From Cryptomeria japonica (lineage: Eukaryota > Streptophyta > Pinopsida > Cupressales > Cupressaceae), in NCBI RefSeq assembly GCF_030272615.1, contig NC_081413.1, forward strand, positions 606,896,209-606,956,208: a stretch of 60,000 nucleotides of DNA. The letters are read 5' to 3'. Under the pieces are notes generated by a model that worked only from the letters and a program-made list of their open reading frames with translations, ran no database searches and was not told the origin of the DNA. A program made the translations under genes and the position numbers. Positions 19,997 through 33,154 of the stretch are shown here, piece after piece; position 1 is the first letter of the stretch; each line of letters opens with the position of its first letter.

Positions 19997-20250
19997 ACCA
20001 TTTCAGTTATACGAGTTACTTCAATTAGGGTGATACTGACGATTGGAGTAGCATTAGCTAGGCGCGATCGTCAGTTGGACGTAACAAAAGCTCTATCAAA
20101 TGGTTGTTTGGAAGCGAAAATCTTCGTGGGACAACCAGGAGGCTACATAGAACAAGGTGAAGATGATTGGGTATGCGGATTTTGCGATTGTGGAAACTTC
20201 CAAGTTTAAATGGTCTGAAGTAATTCTCAAGATTTATAGTCTTTCTTGGT
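19997..20250 (+). pseudogene. Relic of a Ty1/copia reverse transcriptase
   Basis: One frame reads TISVIRVTSIRVILTIGVAL, then RQLDVTKALSNG and FVGQPGGYIEQGEDDWVC. These line up with the copia RT block usually written as QLDVKTAFLNG ... EQPEGYIEQG..DWVC. After a stop, NGLK and FSR in the same phase as each other recall the following GLKQSPRQW block. No LTR or other domain is found nearby, so this is a small remnant. Confidence 0.7.
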
Positions 20251-20259
20251 AGTTACATA

Positions 20260-21780
20260 TACTGAATAAAAGATCTTTCAGCGGAGATGAATATGCTGTT
20301 TTGCAAAGGAATATGTCCATACGATTGGAATCGTGTGGGCATTCATTGCTGTCGGAGGCAAAGGCAAGGAACAGTTAGAATAGGAGCATATATCACCAAA
20401 TGCTAAGAGGAAGTACCACGATATTCATATTGCGTACTCAACGAACAGCTTTGAATTGGGAGTAATGCTATATTCAACTTAATTTACCAAATAATGCGCT
20501 AGAGTAGTCAACTAAGAGGCCATCATTTAGACTTCAACAGGTAACAATGAAATTGCAACAACATTTACGGGTATAGCTTAGATGAAAGGAAAAGAGAATA
20601 GAGAGGAGAAACATACTTACCAGAGTGAACCTCCAAAAGTCCAATAAAAATGCAGAGTGCAAGCAATTGGGCGGGCTTCATTGAAAACAACTGACCAGAT
20701 GACCACCAATCTGTGAAAAATGAAAATCTTCGAAAAGTTGAAGATATTTCAAAGTGGGCAGTGGCACCCATTAATTCGTTAAGGTAAATATGTGGCCGCT
20801 ATGGATTTCTCTGATTGAATTTATTATGTGGGTCTCACTATTGACATCATACAGAAGGCAGGGTGGATTTTGACGGTGACACAAACATTTAATTTTTGCG
20901 GAGCTTTGATTTTGAATAAAATACATAGATAGTTGAGAAATACAGAGTTTACTATATAATAGAAATATTGGTATTTAATATCTGTACCAGTGTCAGTCAA
21001 GGTACTACAGAGTAGAAGTCTGTTCATTTTCGAGCACAAGAAACTTAATTTATTTATATTAATTATCATCAGGATTCATGCCATCTGGATGGAAGCTTTT
21101 TTATTTATAACCTTTTTGATGAAGTCGTTATACAACCAATGTATTAATGCGGGTGTGTGAGAGGATGTAAGGTCAGAGTTATGGCAGATCTTTTGTGACA
21201 GTTAAATTTGATCAGGGGACTTGAATGCAATCTTTATGAGCATTAAATGACTTCACGTACAAAACGCCAATTTTTTCTTTTACCTGAGATGTTTTAAAAT
21301 AACTAGTGTTACAGGCCAGGTACCGTGCTTTTCGTGAGGAGGAAGCTTTGATATTTGCTGTGTTTAGACCAGCAATTTGCGGTCTTCTAATGCCTAAAGG
21401 CGAGTCGATAGCCAATGCTTAAAGCAGAAGATTATGCAAAAGAAATGTCAAGTCAAATAAAAGATAAAAATCATACAGATTTTACTTTTTTACCTATGAG
21501 TTTTACAGGGAAAAATCGTGAGAATTTTTTTTTAAGTGGATATAAAGATTGTAAAAAGTAATTGTGTTTTTTTGTTTTTTTTTGGTTGGGATAGTCAGCT
21601 AGAATATGCTCATTTGTGAACTTAATAATTTTAAATTAAAATTATTGCAACATAGTTTTTGGATCAACAATGTGCTTAATTACATTCTATTTGATTTATA
21701 ATGTTAATTTGATAATTGAAATTGTAGTTGGTTATAAGATTGTTAAAAGAGTGTATTATTGTAGCAATTGTGAATCATTA
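20260..21780. other. AT-rich non-coding stretch
   Basis: No assignable gene. A short hydrophobic frame followed by a GTAAGT splice-donor-like site exists on the minus strand near 20625-20685 but has no supported continuation. Confidence 0.4.
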
Positions 21781-21781
21781 G

Positions 21782-22250
21782 TAGGGGAAGAGCACGAGTA
21801 GTAGTTGAGCATGTACCAATTGTTGTGAGGGTTGTTGATACCCTTTGTTCCAAAAATTGAACAAATAAAATCTATTGTTTGAAACAAAAAATATCAATTT
21901 TTGTTAGGAAATGTACCAACAGTTGTTAGGAAATGTACCAATAGTTGTTAAGAAATGTACTAATATTGTAAAAAGTAACCAATCAGGTGATGCCATATCA
22001 GCTGCACAACTATTGGGGTCTCTTTTGCACGCCTATTGGTCTCACTTTTGTTTTGGGTTGTTTTGGACACCTTGGAAAAAAGCATGCTAATGTGGTATCA
22101 TATTTGATGATGTGGCCTTGAAACATTAGTTATAAGCAGGGGACTTGCCAAGTAAGCTGCTGTAAAAAACTCTGAGTGATTTGAAATTTCCAAGTAGGAT
22201 TTTGAGAAGCGCGAAGTTAGGGTGCACAACTACTGGGTCCTTTCCCCTAG
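21782..22250. mobile_element. Possible MITE with imperfect terminal inverted repeats
   Basis: The left end (TAGGGGAA...AGTAGTTGAGCA) and the complement of the right end (TAGGGGAA...AGTAGTTGTGCA) share two blocks within the first 33 bases. The roughly 470-bp body is non-coding. It contains three direct copies of a 22-base unit (GTTAGGAAATGTACCAA type, 21904-21968). I could not fix a target duplication, so family and exact ends stay open. Confidence 0.4.
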
Positions 22251-22409
22251 ATTATTTAAATTCTTGTTAGTCATTTATTTTCATTGAAGCAATAATGTTA
22301 TACCTATAAGATAATTGTGCACTTGAAGACAAAAAAAAAATGAAAGGTAAATAACACAGGGGATAATGCAATATGCAATCAATATTTTCAACTAAAATCC
22401 TTCTTGCTC

Positions 22410-23165
22410 TGCTGAAGTAGAGTGCACCCTAGCTCGGCTTGATTTGTTCCTTTGATGTAGAAATATGGTTGCTTATAAATCAACAACATTATGAATGATC
22501 AAATAGATCAAATAAGAATATGATAATAGAATATTAGATAGAATATTCAACAGCATAAGGCTAAGATGACATGAGAGATGCAAATGGGGTGAGAGGCCTT
22601 TCATTTATAAGATTTCCAATAGAGAAAACAAGGGCCAAGATAGAGTGGATAATGGACGGCTAGGATTGAATGAAGATTAGAATTTTGGATCAAAGTAGTG
22701 GTCATAGGACAAGTGTCACGTGAGGGATGAGGGATAGGGTTCAAGATGTGATTAGAGCAACATCTTTCTATGAATGGTTATGATTCAGATAGGGATGAGA
22801 TGCAAAGTTATTTGATTTTTGGCTAGTGTCCAAGTTCAATGAATCTAGACGAGGTTTTAGTTAGTCATGTGAGAAGAACACTTGTTACATGATGACAAGT
22901 TTAGTTTGTGATCCATGTGAGTGAATCTAATGGCTAGGATTAAATGGATAGGAATTGGAGGATAAAGGTGAAGGTTAAATTAATTAAATAAATAATAATA
23001 TTATTTAATTAATGACTATGATAAGGTGGGAGAAAAGATAAAAGATAAAGCAATTAAATAAATAATAAATATATAATTAATTAACAATTAGGATAGGGTC
23101 GGATAAATGATAGATAAATTATGATAAAAGTTTAAGATAGGCTAAAATTAGGTGTGGTTAAATAT
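22410..23165 (-). repeat. LTR relic similar in type to the LTR of element D
   Basis: On the minus strand the layout matches the D LTR: TA-rich blocks of TTAATTAAATAAAT type, an AATCCTAGCC motif, a TATA-like TATAAATGAAAGGCC at about 22600, then a segment ending with an AGCAACCATAT motif. The similarity is in order and short motifs, not high identity. No target duplication or primer site was found. Confidence 0.4.
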
Positions 23166-23339
23166 GGATGTATTTAGATGTTGCGTTATTTTAAAAAGTG
23201 AACAAATTTTTGTAAATATATAATTAATTATATTTAATGTATAATTTAATAAATGTAAGTAGTTTTCAATCTTGTTTATAGGTCTATTCGGGTTGATCTT
23301 ACTTTCAACCCAAGAGCAAAAATTAGGTGGGAACCTTCC

Positions 23340-23770
23340 GATTAAGGATGGGTGAAGGTGAATTTTGATAGAGCAACTCAAGGATATCACAGGTCCTTTG
23401 GGGTGGTATCCAAGCTAGGAAGTTGTTGGTGACTAGCTAGGAATACAATTATGCAAGTGGTCGAGTTTTAGGAAGCTTCATCTAGAATGAGATTTGATGA
23501 TACCATTAATGTAATATGTCGCCAAGATACCCTAAATTGAAAATTAAAGAAATTCATCCCATGAATCTAAGAGGGACTATCCCAATTGGAGGGTTTCAAA
23601 CTCATCCACATATTCCAAGAAGGAAATGAGGTGGCAAACCAACTTGAGAAATAGGCAATGGATATGATGATAGAGTACTCTAAGGTCAATTTGGTAGATT
23701 ATGAACAATTTTTAGGTGAGCTGGGAGTGGACAAAAGGATGTCCAATGGTAGGGACATTTAAGATAGGAA
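23340..23770 (+). pseudogene. Relic of an L1-type LINE RNase H
   Basis: Broken frames on the plus strand give VKVNFDRATQGY near the start and LEGFKLIHIFQEGNEVANQLEK towards the end. These match the first and last blocks of the plant LINE RNase H (KVNFDGA..G and HI.REGN..AD.LA). Stops interrupt it several times. Confidence 0.65.
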
Positions 23771-26700
23771 GCTTGACACATGGGAAGAGTTAATTTGGTG
23801 AACGACTTAAATCACACACACTAAGCTTTGACTTCTAGGCTTAAAAGTGTTAAACACTCAGAATTGACTGACATTCTCTAGGCTTAATATTTGGATGGTT
23901 GTATTGATAGTCGAAGGCATATATCTTCCACAACATGTCAGACAAACACAAAATGCAAAATGGTGACCAATGGCTACCATGATTTGTTTAAGTGCTAAGC
24001 AATGGTAAATGGATTTTTGAGGAAGGATAATGAATAATAGACTACGAAAAGTTTTTAATATATCGGAGTCAATGGTGTTGAAAGTAATCAAACTGATTTT
24101 GGGAGAGGCCTTTTAAACTACCACTTTTGCATTAATGGCAATATCGCATCCCTCTTCAAGGCATGGTCATTACAAGCGAGGGAGGAAAATGGTGAGGTGA
24201 AACACCTTATGCAAACTTCGATGAAAGCGTAGTGGTGAATGGACATGCAACATTATTTGGACTTAGCAATGGTAGGAATTGGTCTCCACCCAGCTGGGGG
24301 TATTTGTTCGTGATTCACATTATTGTATAATACACCTTGGATCCCATTCTTAGTATGGCAGATTGGTGAGGATGAGGAGGCTCGAAGACTGCAGGTTACA
24401 AGGTGCATTGAGTTGTTGAAGGAGCTCATGGGTACGTCACGGGTGGTTGGCAAGGCTACGCCTTTGGTGCATGGAGATGGACGAGCAAGATGATGGGCCA
24501 TGTCATTAGGTTTAGGTAGTAACCTATATATGCTAGGACATCATTTTGGTTTATGTAATTTCTTATGTATTTCAAGTTTAGCCCCCTTAGTGCCATTTTA
24601 AAATTTCAAAAAAGTACTTTTTTCAAAAAAATAATAATTTAAAAGTCAATAATGTAATTTTATAGAAAATGATTTTATTGAAGACCTCACTATACAAAAG
24701 GACTATTGTGATAGTTATAATAGTGTTAAATAAGTCTTGAATTAACGTTTGAATAAAACTTACATTATTGATAAAAAAAAAAAATTAAAATCATAAGAAT
24801 TTAATACATTGAAAATATAATAAATTTTAAATAATAATTTCATTTATGCATTTGATTGTTCCCAACATGAACTAATAGGAAAATAGATAAAACTTTCCTA
24901 ATTGAAAATAGAATCATTGAACTATGAATGGAAATGATTTTGGGATAGGAGTTCAAATTGAAATTTGAGTAAAGGCAAATTTGCTTACCAATAGAGCATA
25001 TTCGCCTAACTAGAATTGCATTCACCTAAATTGTAGGTCACATTTTCTTAACTGATTTTGGACTATTGAAGGGGAGATGATGTGAATGAGGCAAACTTGT
25101 TTAAAGATAGAGTGGATGCATCTAATTAACAATGGACTTGCTTGAATCAGAGATTGACAATTTAAACAATGTGATGACAAGGGAATTGTGACTAAGTAAA
25201 TTCACCAAAATGCATGATGGATTGCCTAAGGAATTTTAGACTCACTAAAAAATAGATTAGATTCATCTAATGGTGGATATATGAACTATAATATAGATTT
25301 ATACAAGGGTCTATTCAGTTATTGATAGGGCACATTTTCTTAAAATTGAGTGAATTAGCCCAAGAACAAGACAATTTCATTGATTGGCTAGAATAAACAA
25401 ATGACTAAATGACTAAAGAAAGCAATTAGAAGACACAATTATGAAATAAACTATATTGACTAGAAACATGCATGGGTAATCACAAGAACACACACTAGAC
25501 ATGCATACAAGCCCTAAAATTATTCAAGTAGGTTTGGCAATTAGTGTAGGCCCATGAGCTAAAGTTAATACTATCTACCAATGGTTGGATAGCTAGAGAC
25601 CATAACCCCAAATAGTGAATGACTTCTTACTAATGACAACCAAATGATGATATTGGTAAGATTTATCTCAATGCATGAAAGTACAATGTGAGTAACTTTG
25701 GGGTATGATACACATCTCCTGCACCATGCTACTTGATAGTCAAAAGGTATTAATCTTGGTTGTAAAAGGATAACTGGTGCATCTTCAAAATACCTAGAAG
25801 ATACATGAGGCACATCCATGAACACCAGCCCATCAAAAGTGTGAATCAAGAACTTTCACTAAAAATCTCAAACTAACTTTGCACTTCTAGTCAAGAATCA
25901 CTAAGACATCCAAGATTTGGTAGACATGACATGACTAGATTGGGGTACAAATTTTATTATCCCACCATTATATACATCAGTTCACATGGTTGAGGTTGTC
26001 CCTTGGGGTGATGAAATACCTAAGAAGGCCTCCTAAAGGGAAAGAGTCACTAACTACTTTTGATCTTGAAGTTTGCACAAAGCGCAGGGAGGGAGGATAC
26101 ATGTAACTAGTGCTCTTAGGTTAGCACAATAAGACTTGGATAAATGTGTGATTTATGGTCCCTGAGCTCATCAAACAATGCAAGGGGAGAGCATACATCG
26201 AGAAAGGATCCCAAGAACATCGAATAATAAATTGACTCTTCATGCTACTTTAGTTCTTAATTAGCGGTAAAATAATCTTTAGCTATGGACAAGTACAAAA
26301 GATAGCATTAACAATTTTGATTCACTAGATTTTGACTAATGTAGGCTACAAAAATGAGGTTAGTGTGGTCGCAAGCAAGGTTGAGTTAGTTGGTTAGTAC
26401 CAAAATATCAATATATTTGACTAAATTGACCAAGAAAAAAAGCAATATAATACCTTGCAAATTCACTAAAGCACATTAGAATTGCCTAATTAATCACAAA
26501 TTCATCTTTTCCCAAAATGTGTGTATTCACACAAAAACAAGTCATATTAACTTGTTTTAGAATCAGTTCCTCTAAATACTTCCCTAGGGCTATCTTAAAT
26601 GCATTTTACTTTATGTGTATTGCTTTCATCAAATTGTAGACCATATTTACTTATCTTGGGGTAGATTCACCAAAGAAGGATAGTTGGAAGACTTAATGTC

Positions 26701-27724
26701 ACATTTTCTTACGTTTTTTGTAGAGTGGGAAAAGTGAACCGCTTCAAAAGGCAAATGACAACCTCTCGAGGACTCGCTAATCCTCCTCTCCACTTGTGAC
26801 AAGCACAAAGCGTAAAAGTTGTCAAGTGCCAGTAGATAAAAAAAATTGATTATGGGAACCAAAAACACAAGTCACAAAGATCTTTTGGTGACCTCTACAA
26901 GCTCTTTGTCCAAGATACATGCACAAGTCGTGGATGACAGTGCAACGTGTTGGCATCCTGTACATACAGAGTACGAAGACTGTATCAGAATAAACAAAAG
27001 CAACATGATTTCAAACTTTTATGTTTTTAATGTTATAAAAAGTATAAAATGATAGCAAATGAAGCAAACAACATTAATGAGGAATAAAATGAAAGAGATT
27101 CAAGGAAGAGAAGCTCATAAAAGTCCAAAGATCAAAGCCTCCAATAGACACGAATCTTTTTCAACAAACCTGCACACAAAACAAAACAAAGATGAAAATG
27201 TTGGAGTTGTGTTTAATAGGTCTACCACAGTCAGACCCCCATTTTGGTTTTTTTACCTCCATGGACAGCCAAGATAGATTGATAGATCAAATGATAAATG
27301 GTATATGAAAAGAAAATCAAGACAAGCAATATGCCAATGGAGGTGATGGAAAATGCAAGAAAGAAGAGGGAAGAAACTTCCCTTCAAAACAAGGAAAGAA
27401 GAAGCCTACCGAAGTGAAGAGAACAAGACCCTTAAGCACATGAAGTTGTAACAATGGTGATGGTGTGATGAAAAGGCATGCAAATGATACAGGGAAATGA
27501 GTGATATGTCTATGAAAGCATTAGAGAAAGTTTTAAGATTTGTCAAAGATCGATCAAAGAGATCGAAGAGACAAACTGAAGAAAAAGGCAAGATAAAGGA
27601 CCCAGGAAGGAATCTTGATGTCGATGGATGCAGAGGGAGGCATTACACTACCGAAAATAGCAAGTGTAATGCTCCAATGGCCACCTTTGAACTATATTTT
27701 TGTGGGATGTTTTTTAGCAATACG
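23771..27724. other. AT-rich non-coding stretch
   Basis: About 4 kb without a recognisable protein, LTR boundary or RNA gene. Only short frames occur. Confidence 0.4.
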
Positions 27725-29074
27725 TGTTGTTGGATGTTCTAGGAATGTCTTCATGTGCTTTGCATGGTGTTGAATGATCAGTTTGGTCCTGCATTGTGTT
27801 TGATGTTGTCTTTCTCGGCAATTGATGTAGTTTGGCTGATAGAGTTTTGTTTTCCATCTTGTGTTGTGGTCTTAATGACATGTGTTGGCTTTGGATAGCA
27901 TGTTTAGTTGTATTAGGGTCCTACCCTTGGCATGCGGGGATCTGCATTAAGTTATTTCGTCTGGATGATATGTTTTTGGGCCGATTGGTTATGTGCAACA
28001 TTGTTTATCTACATGTTACCTTGTTGTCAACCTTGGATGATGTGCGCTAGTGTGTGCATTATTTGAAGCCATTTAGAGAAGTGTAATATGATGGTTTAGG
28101 TCCTCTCTATCTCTCAGAATGGACCGCATTCACCACAATTGTATTTGGTGACCGATTTAATTGGACTTATGTTTGCCTCTTGTTCTAGCTGACCTAGTTG
28201 ATGTTTTGAGGTGTAAATATTGGTACATATAGAGGATCAAATCACTATGGAATGTGTGGTGTTGTAATGTGTGGTGTATAGATGTGAGTGTGTGAATCAG
28301 AATATGTGCTAGTGTTCTTTCATGATAATATCATCTGTAGAGTTCTTTTGATGCGAAGACAATGGATGTGTGGTGGTGATTGTTGTTGGAGTTGGTCGCT
28401 TGTAATAGTGATTCAAATACAACTTCATATTTGGAGAAGATTTTATCTTGTTGATTCAAATGTTGTCTTGCATTGTGTTTGATGTTGTCTTTCTAGGCAA
28501 TTGATGTAGCTTGGTTGATAGAGTTTTGTTTTCCATCTTGTGTTGTGATCTTAATGACATTTGTTGGCTTTGGATAGCATGTTTAGTTGTATTTGGAGAA
28601 GACTTTATCTTGTTAATTCAAATGTTGTGATATTTTATCTTGCCCTAGAGAAGTGATCTTCAATTTGAAAGTCTTTGTATCTTGCCCTAGAGCAGTGAAC
28701 TACAGCCTGTAAGTCCTTATCTATCTCGCTCTAAAGCAGTGGGCTTTAGTCGACAACTCCTTATGTGTCTTTCCATGGGATAAAAAATATCAACCTACAA
28801 GTCCTTCTAGGTGGCAGTGTGCTTCCTTGGTAGTGAGCCTAAAATAAATTTGTAATTATTTCATATGTTGTGAGTTAAGCCTCGTTGTGGTTTTTCCCTG
28901 TTTGGGTTTTCCATGTAAATTTGGTGTTCTCTTGTGCAATGTGTTTCATTGTTGCTGATAAGGTTAAAGGTAAGTTGATAGTGTTTGGGAAAATAAAGTT
29001 TAAGTTTAGTGATTTAAGGTCTAGAATGAATCACCCCCCTCCCCCCCCTTCTCAGTCCTAAGGTGTGTTCAACA
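27725..29074 (+). repeat. 5' LTR of element E, truncated
   Basis: Matches the 3' LTR from the block GGATGTTCTAGGAATGTC onward and ends TTCAACA next to the primer site. The first 0.8 kb of the LTR seen at 40285 is missing. A block of about 120 bases (27793-27910) recurs at 28465-28590. The C/T-rich run at 29033-29050 precedes the end. Confidence 0.75.
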
Positions 29075-29076
29075 AT

Positions 29077-29087
29077 TGGTATCAGAG
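29077..29087 (+). other. Primer binding site of element E (tRNA-iMet type)
   Basis: TGGTATCAGAG, two bases (AT) after the LTR end CA. Confidence 0.85.
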
Positions 29088-29129
29088 TTGACTTCCTCTA
29101 GAAGATGCTTAACCACTCGATGCACATAA

Positions 29130-29935
29130 ATGATGGCACAAGATGGATCTTACAAGATTCCCAAGTTTTATGTTACAAACTACTCCTTTTGGAAGATGAG
29201 GATGAAATCATGTCTGAACTCTATGAATTATGGAATGTGGAACTTTATTGTAGATGGTTATATAGCTCCCTCTACTCTACTTACTACTTTAGATGAAATT
29301 AGGGCACGTGTGAACGATGGAAAGGTGAGGAATGCAATTGTAAGTGGATTGTTTGATACTAAACTCTTGAAGGTGTCAAACAAAAAATTTGCCAAGGATG
29401 TTTGCGAGAAACTTAGTAGCATTTATGAAGGAGACAATAAATTAAAGCAAGTCAAGTAGTAGAATCTCAAAAGCAGATTTGAGAGCTTAAGAATGTTATA
29501 AGATGAAAGTATTGATAGCTACATGCATCGGGCAACATAAGTAGTTTATGAAATCAAAGGTGTTGGTAGAGAAATGAAAGAAGATGAAGTTGTGAGGAAG
29601 GTACGTACGACTCTTCCTAAATATTTTGTTCCCAAGGTGTTTTCCATTGGAGAAAGTAGAGATTTGGATGCCTATACTATAGATCAACTCTATGGAGCCC
29701 TTTATACCTTTGAACTGAATAAACCAAAGAAGGAAGTTGCATTCAAAGCAAGTAAGAAATAAGAAGATGATGTTGACCTAGAAAACAACCTTGGTGAAGC
29801 GAAAGAAAACTTTGTGAGAAGACTAAAGAAGGGAACATGTAAATACAAAGGTATGTTACCTCTAAAATGTTTCAATTGTGGAAGGATTGGTCATTGTGCA
29901 GCTAGATGTCCTTATGTCCTTATATAGAAGAAATA
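29130..29935 (+). pseudogene. Gag of element E
   Basis: Begins MMAQDGSYKIPKF at 29130, with a copia gag domain (FWKMRMKSCLNSM, VRNAIVSGLFDTKLLKV, CEKLSSIYEG). A TAG at 29457 and a further broken part (LPKYFVPKVFSIGE, IDQLYGALYTFE) follow. A CCHC zinc knuckle, CFNCGRIGHCAARC, is at about 29870-29912. Several stops make it non-functional. Confidence 0.8.
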
Positions 29936-30152
29936 AATAGAAGAAGAGATGATAGAAACCAGAGGGTAGATGATAAAGGATATAAGCCTAAGAGAAGTTT
30001 GTACTCCAAAGAGAGTATCAATTCCTTGAAGATGAGAACTATGATGATTCTAGTGATGAAACCCTGTTTATGATATGAAAGTTTATGATGATGAGGAAAT
30101 CAATATCCAACCTGATGAGAACAATGAAAGATCATTAGTTGTGTAGTTTGAT

Positions 30153-30870
30153 TTGCATGCAAAAGAAGAGTCAAATACATGTGTGATTGATAGTGGTTGC
30201 TCAAACACATGTAAGGTGATAGAAGAAAATTTTATTAGTTTTCAAAAGACAAGTGGTGGATCAATCAAGTTTGGTGGTATAGAATCTACCCAGGTTTGTG
30301 GCAAAGGGACAATATCCATTGATGTGAAGATCAAGACAGGGGATGTTTTGTATGTTAAGGATTTGAGGCACAATCTTCTCAGTGTTAGTTAGATGTGCGG
30401 TAAAGGATATATACTTACGTTTCAGGATAAGGGTTGTGAGATGAGAAAAGGTAACTCTAGAAGACTGATTGTAGAAGGAACAAGAACTGATGGAAATATG
30501 TATTGCTTGAAGAAAGCTATAGATGACAACTGCTTAATTGCTCAAAGTAGTGAATGTTGGCTTTGACACAAGAAGATGGGACACATAAAATTTGATAACT
30601 TGGTTAAGAATAGTTATACAGGCGCAATTAGAGATCTATTGAAGATTACTAAGCCTACAAACACTTTATGCAAGGAATGTCAGATGGAAAAACAAACAAA
30701 GACAAGATTCAAGAACAAGGAGTTTTCTACTTCAAAACCCTTGAAGTTGATACATACTAATCTATGTGGACCTACTAGGACAAGGGCACTTAATGGTGAA
30801 AGGTACTTTATGATCCTTGATGATTCTTATAGAATTGTTACCTAGTTTTTCTTTCAACACAAATAGGTGG
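30153..30870 (+). pseudogene. Protease and N-terminal integrase of element E
   Basis: The protease has CVIDSGCSNTC and ends DLRHNLLSVS before a TAG. The pre-integrase region has HKKMGHIKFDNL and the CKEC finger half. The integrase core starts with KLIHTNLCGPTRT, where the usual catalytic Asp of HTD is Asn, and YFMILDDSYRIVT. The homology then stops. Confidence 0.8.
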
Positions 30871-30879
30871 AGTTGATAT

Positions 30880-33140
30880 AGTTTTTGCAACTAAAAAATA
30901 AAAGGTACATGTCTGATTATGCCAAGTGCTTATACAAGAGATTCTATCAGATGAACAATAGATTCAATGCAAGTGTTTACAAGAAAGAAGAGTATACAAC
31001 TTTGCATAGAAAATTGCTTTCTTTATTCATGAATATCAAAAGTATAGCATCCCACACAAGTCGTGGGAGTAACATATTCAATGTATCATAAAAGAAAACT
31101 ATACATTTATAATAGAAAGCATATAAAAGGAGTAGGGATCCATCATTGCCTAAATGACAAATCCTCGAGGCTAAATTGTTGCATATCTCCATGCTCTTTT
31201 GTTTTACTATCTCAGAAATATCTGCAAGTGATGAAAGAAATAAGTGTTAGAGCTCGGGATGCTTGATCATTTCATATGAATTATCAACAAATGCATAGTT
31301 GCTTTCATAAGGCATCAAATCAATTATGTAGTTACCATATGTATGAGAGAGGAAAACAAAGAAATATCATAAATGTCCATTAAGTTCTGAAATTTCACTA
31401 TTTTATCTAACATGTTTGTTCATTGTGTAGGTATAGGTAAGATATTCCTTATTGGAATACTTTATAGGTTACAGTGATATATCAGATATCACATCATGTG
31501 AAGTAAAATGAGGCTCCCACAAGGGTTGAGCCCAACATGCTACCATCTTGTTTTTTTAAATAGAGTTAAGGGTCACTCATGTGTCATGGTAGCTCAATCA
31601 AGAATAAACTCATTATTAATAACAGTGAGCTAATGAGACCACTATTATAAATAACAAGCTTCTCCTCAATAGAAATACAATGATAGTAGGAAATATTTTC
31701 ATCATGCCTAAAAGACAAAGACACAGAATGGTAATAAGGTTTCTACATTATGGAAGTGACTTTACAAGGGATCTAACAGTAAAAGGAAGCAACTATAACA
31801 CAGTCATTCAAAACAAATGATTGTCCAAAAATAGTGAGCAAATAATGCAGTAAAAACAGTGAGATGGTTGCTTACACGGTTCATTCTCAGCCAAGCAATT
31901 TGGATGCCAAAATCAACTATGAATGACCAACCATAAACATGTGGAATTGATAATACAGTGTCATCTCCAAGAAGCATAACTTGAAAAGAAACCTTGGAGC
32001 AGAGAATTGACGGAAGGCATTCTTCATGAAATGGTAGTTCACATGATGTATTTATAGTCACTATACATGGACAGGAGTAGAGAAAAGGTTTGCAATAACG
32101 GTTTGAAATATAAGTTACTATCAAAAAGTGTATATGCACCCATGAGGGCATTCACAGAAGCAATGATTGCAAGTTTTTGGGTCATGACCAAACCCTAATG
32201 AACAGTGTTGCCTTCATAGGGGATATAAATGGCAATAGATCCTAGTGCCTAAGCAAGCCTATAAGACAATGCTTTAAAGGAAAAGTGTAGTCTTTGACAT
32301 AGACAAGAAACATAAAGAACTGTCTAAACCTTTAACAGTCTTATACTAGCTTGTTTGTGTCAAGAGAGAAGAAACAAAGTCATCAATAAGGCCTCAAAAG
32401 CTATACACAATAGCTATAATGCATTCAAATAGTGATTAGAGAGCTAAGATATAGGGTTGAATGACAATCATGAACATGTCCTATCAATAAAGTGGCATGG
32501 CAATACCCCCAAAGCACATTGAATACAACAATATAGGGATAGTAAACAAATCGTTTACTATTGTCATATGTCACAAAGATCTTACTAACAATGGCTTGAG
32601 ATGGCAAATGGGAGATATCACTGAAACAGAGATGACAACCCATACAACAGTGTATGAGCAAAGAGTTTCCATGATGTCATAACAATTATATAAGCAGTCA
32701 AGGCCTAGTATGGGAGAGCCTTTGTTATAGTCTAAGATTTTGATATTAATGTCATGTAAGCATTCATAAGCATGGCATTAGTATGAACAACAAAACAATG
32801 AGAGAGGATAATCACCTTAACTGTCAATATTCAAAGGAGATTTGTGTCATTTAGTAGTTCACAGAGTAGTCCATGCATATTGAAATAGTCACAAATGTGC
32901 ACAAAAGTTCAAAGCTATTGCAGACCTTCAAGGCTAGCATAGGGAAACCACAACTTAAATACATAGTAGCAGATTTGAGACTGAGAACCCTACAAAAGAC
33001 ATGCCAATATTGAGACAAGTCACAAGGAAGTAAGCAAAAAGGATACTCTCAGAATATAGAGCAACTTTGGACAGTGGTATAGATAATATACAAGCCCAAA
33101 GTCAAAAAAATATGAGAGCAATTAAAAAGCAGTAAGAAAT
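30880..33140. other. Unassigned part of the block inserted in the element E integrase
   Basis: AT-rich, with only short frames. No LTR, primer site or protein domain is recognised. Confidence 0.4.
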
Positions 33141-33154
33141 ACTTCAGTATCAAG

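Noticed and set aside
20620-20690. Possible first exon of a secreted protein on the minus strand (MKPAQLLALCIFIGLLEV followed by GTAAGT)
   Set aside because: Signal-peptide-like sequence and a good donor site, but no in-phase second exon could be found on the following sequence.
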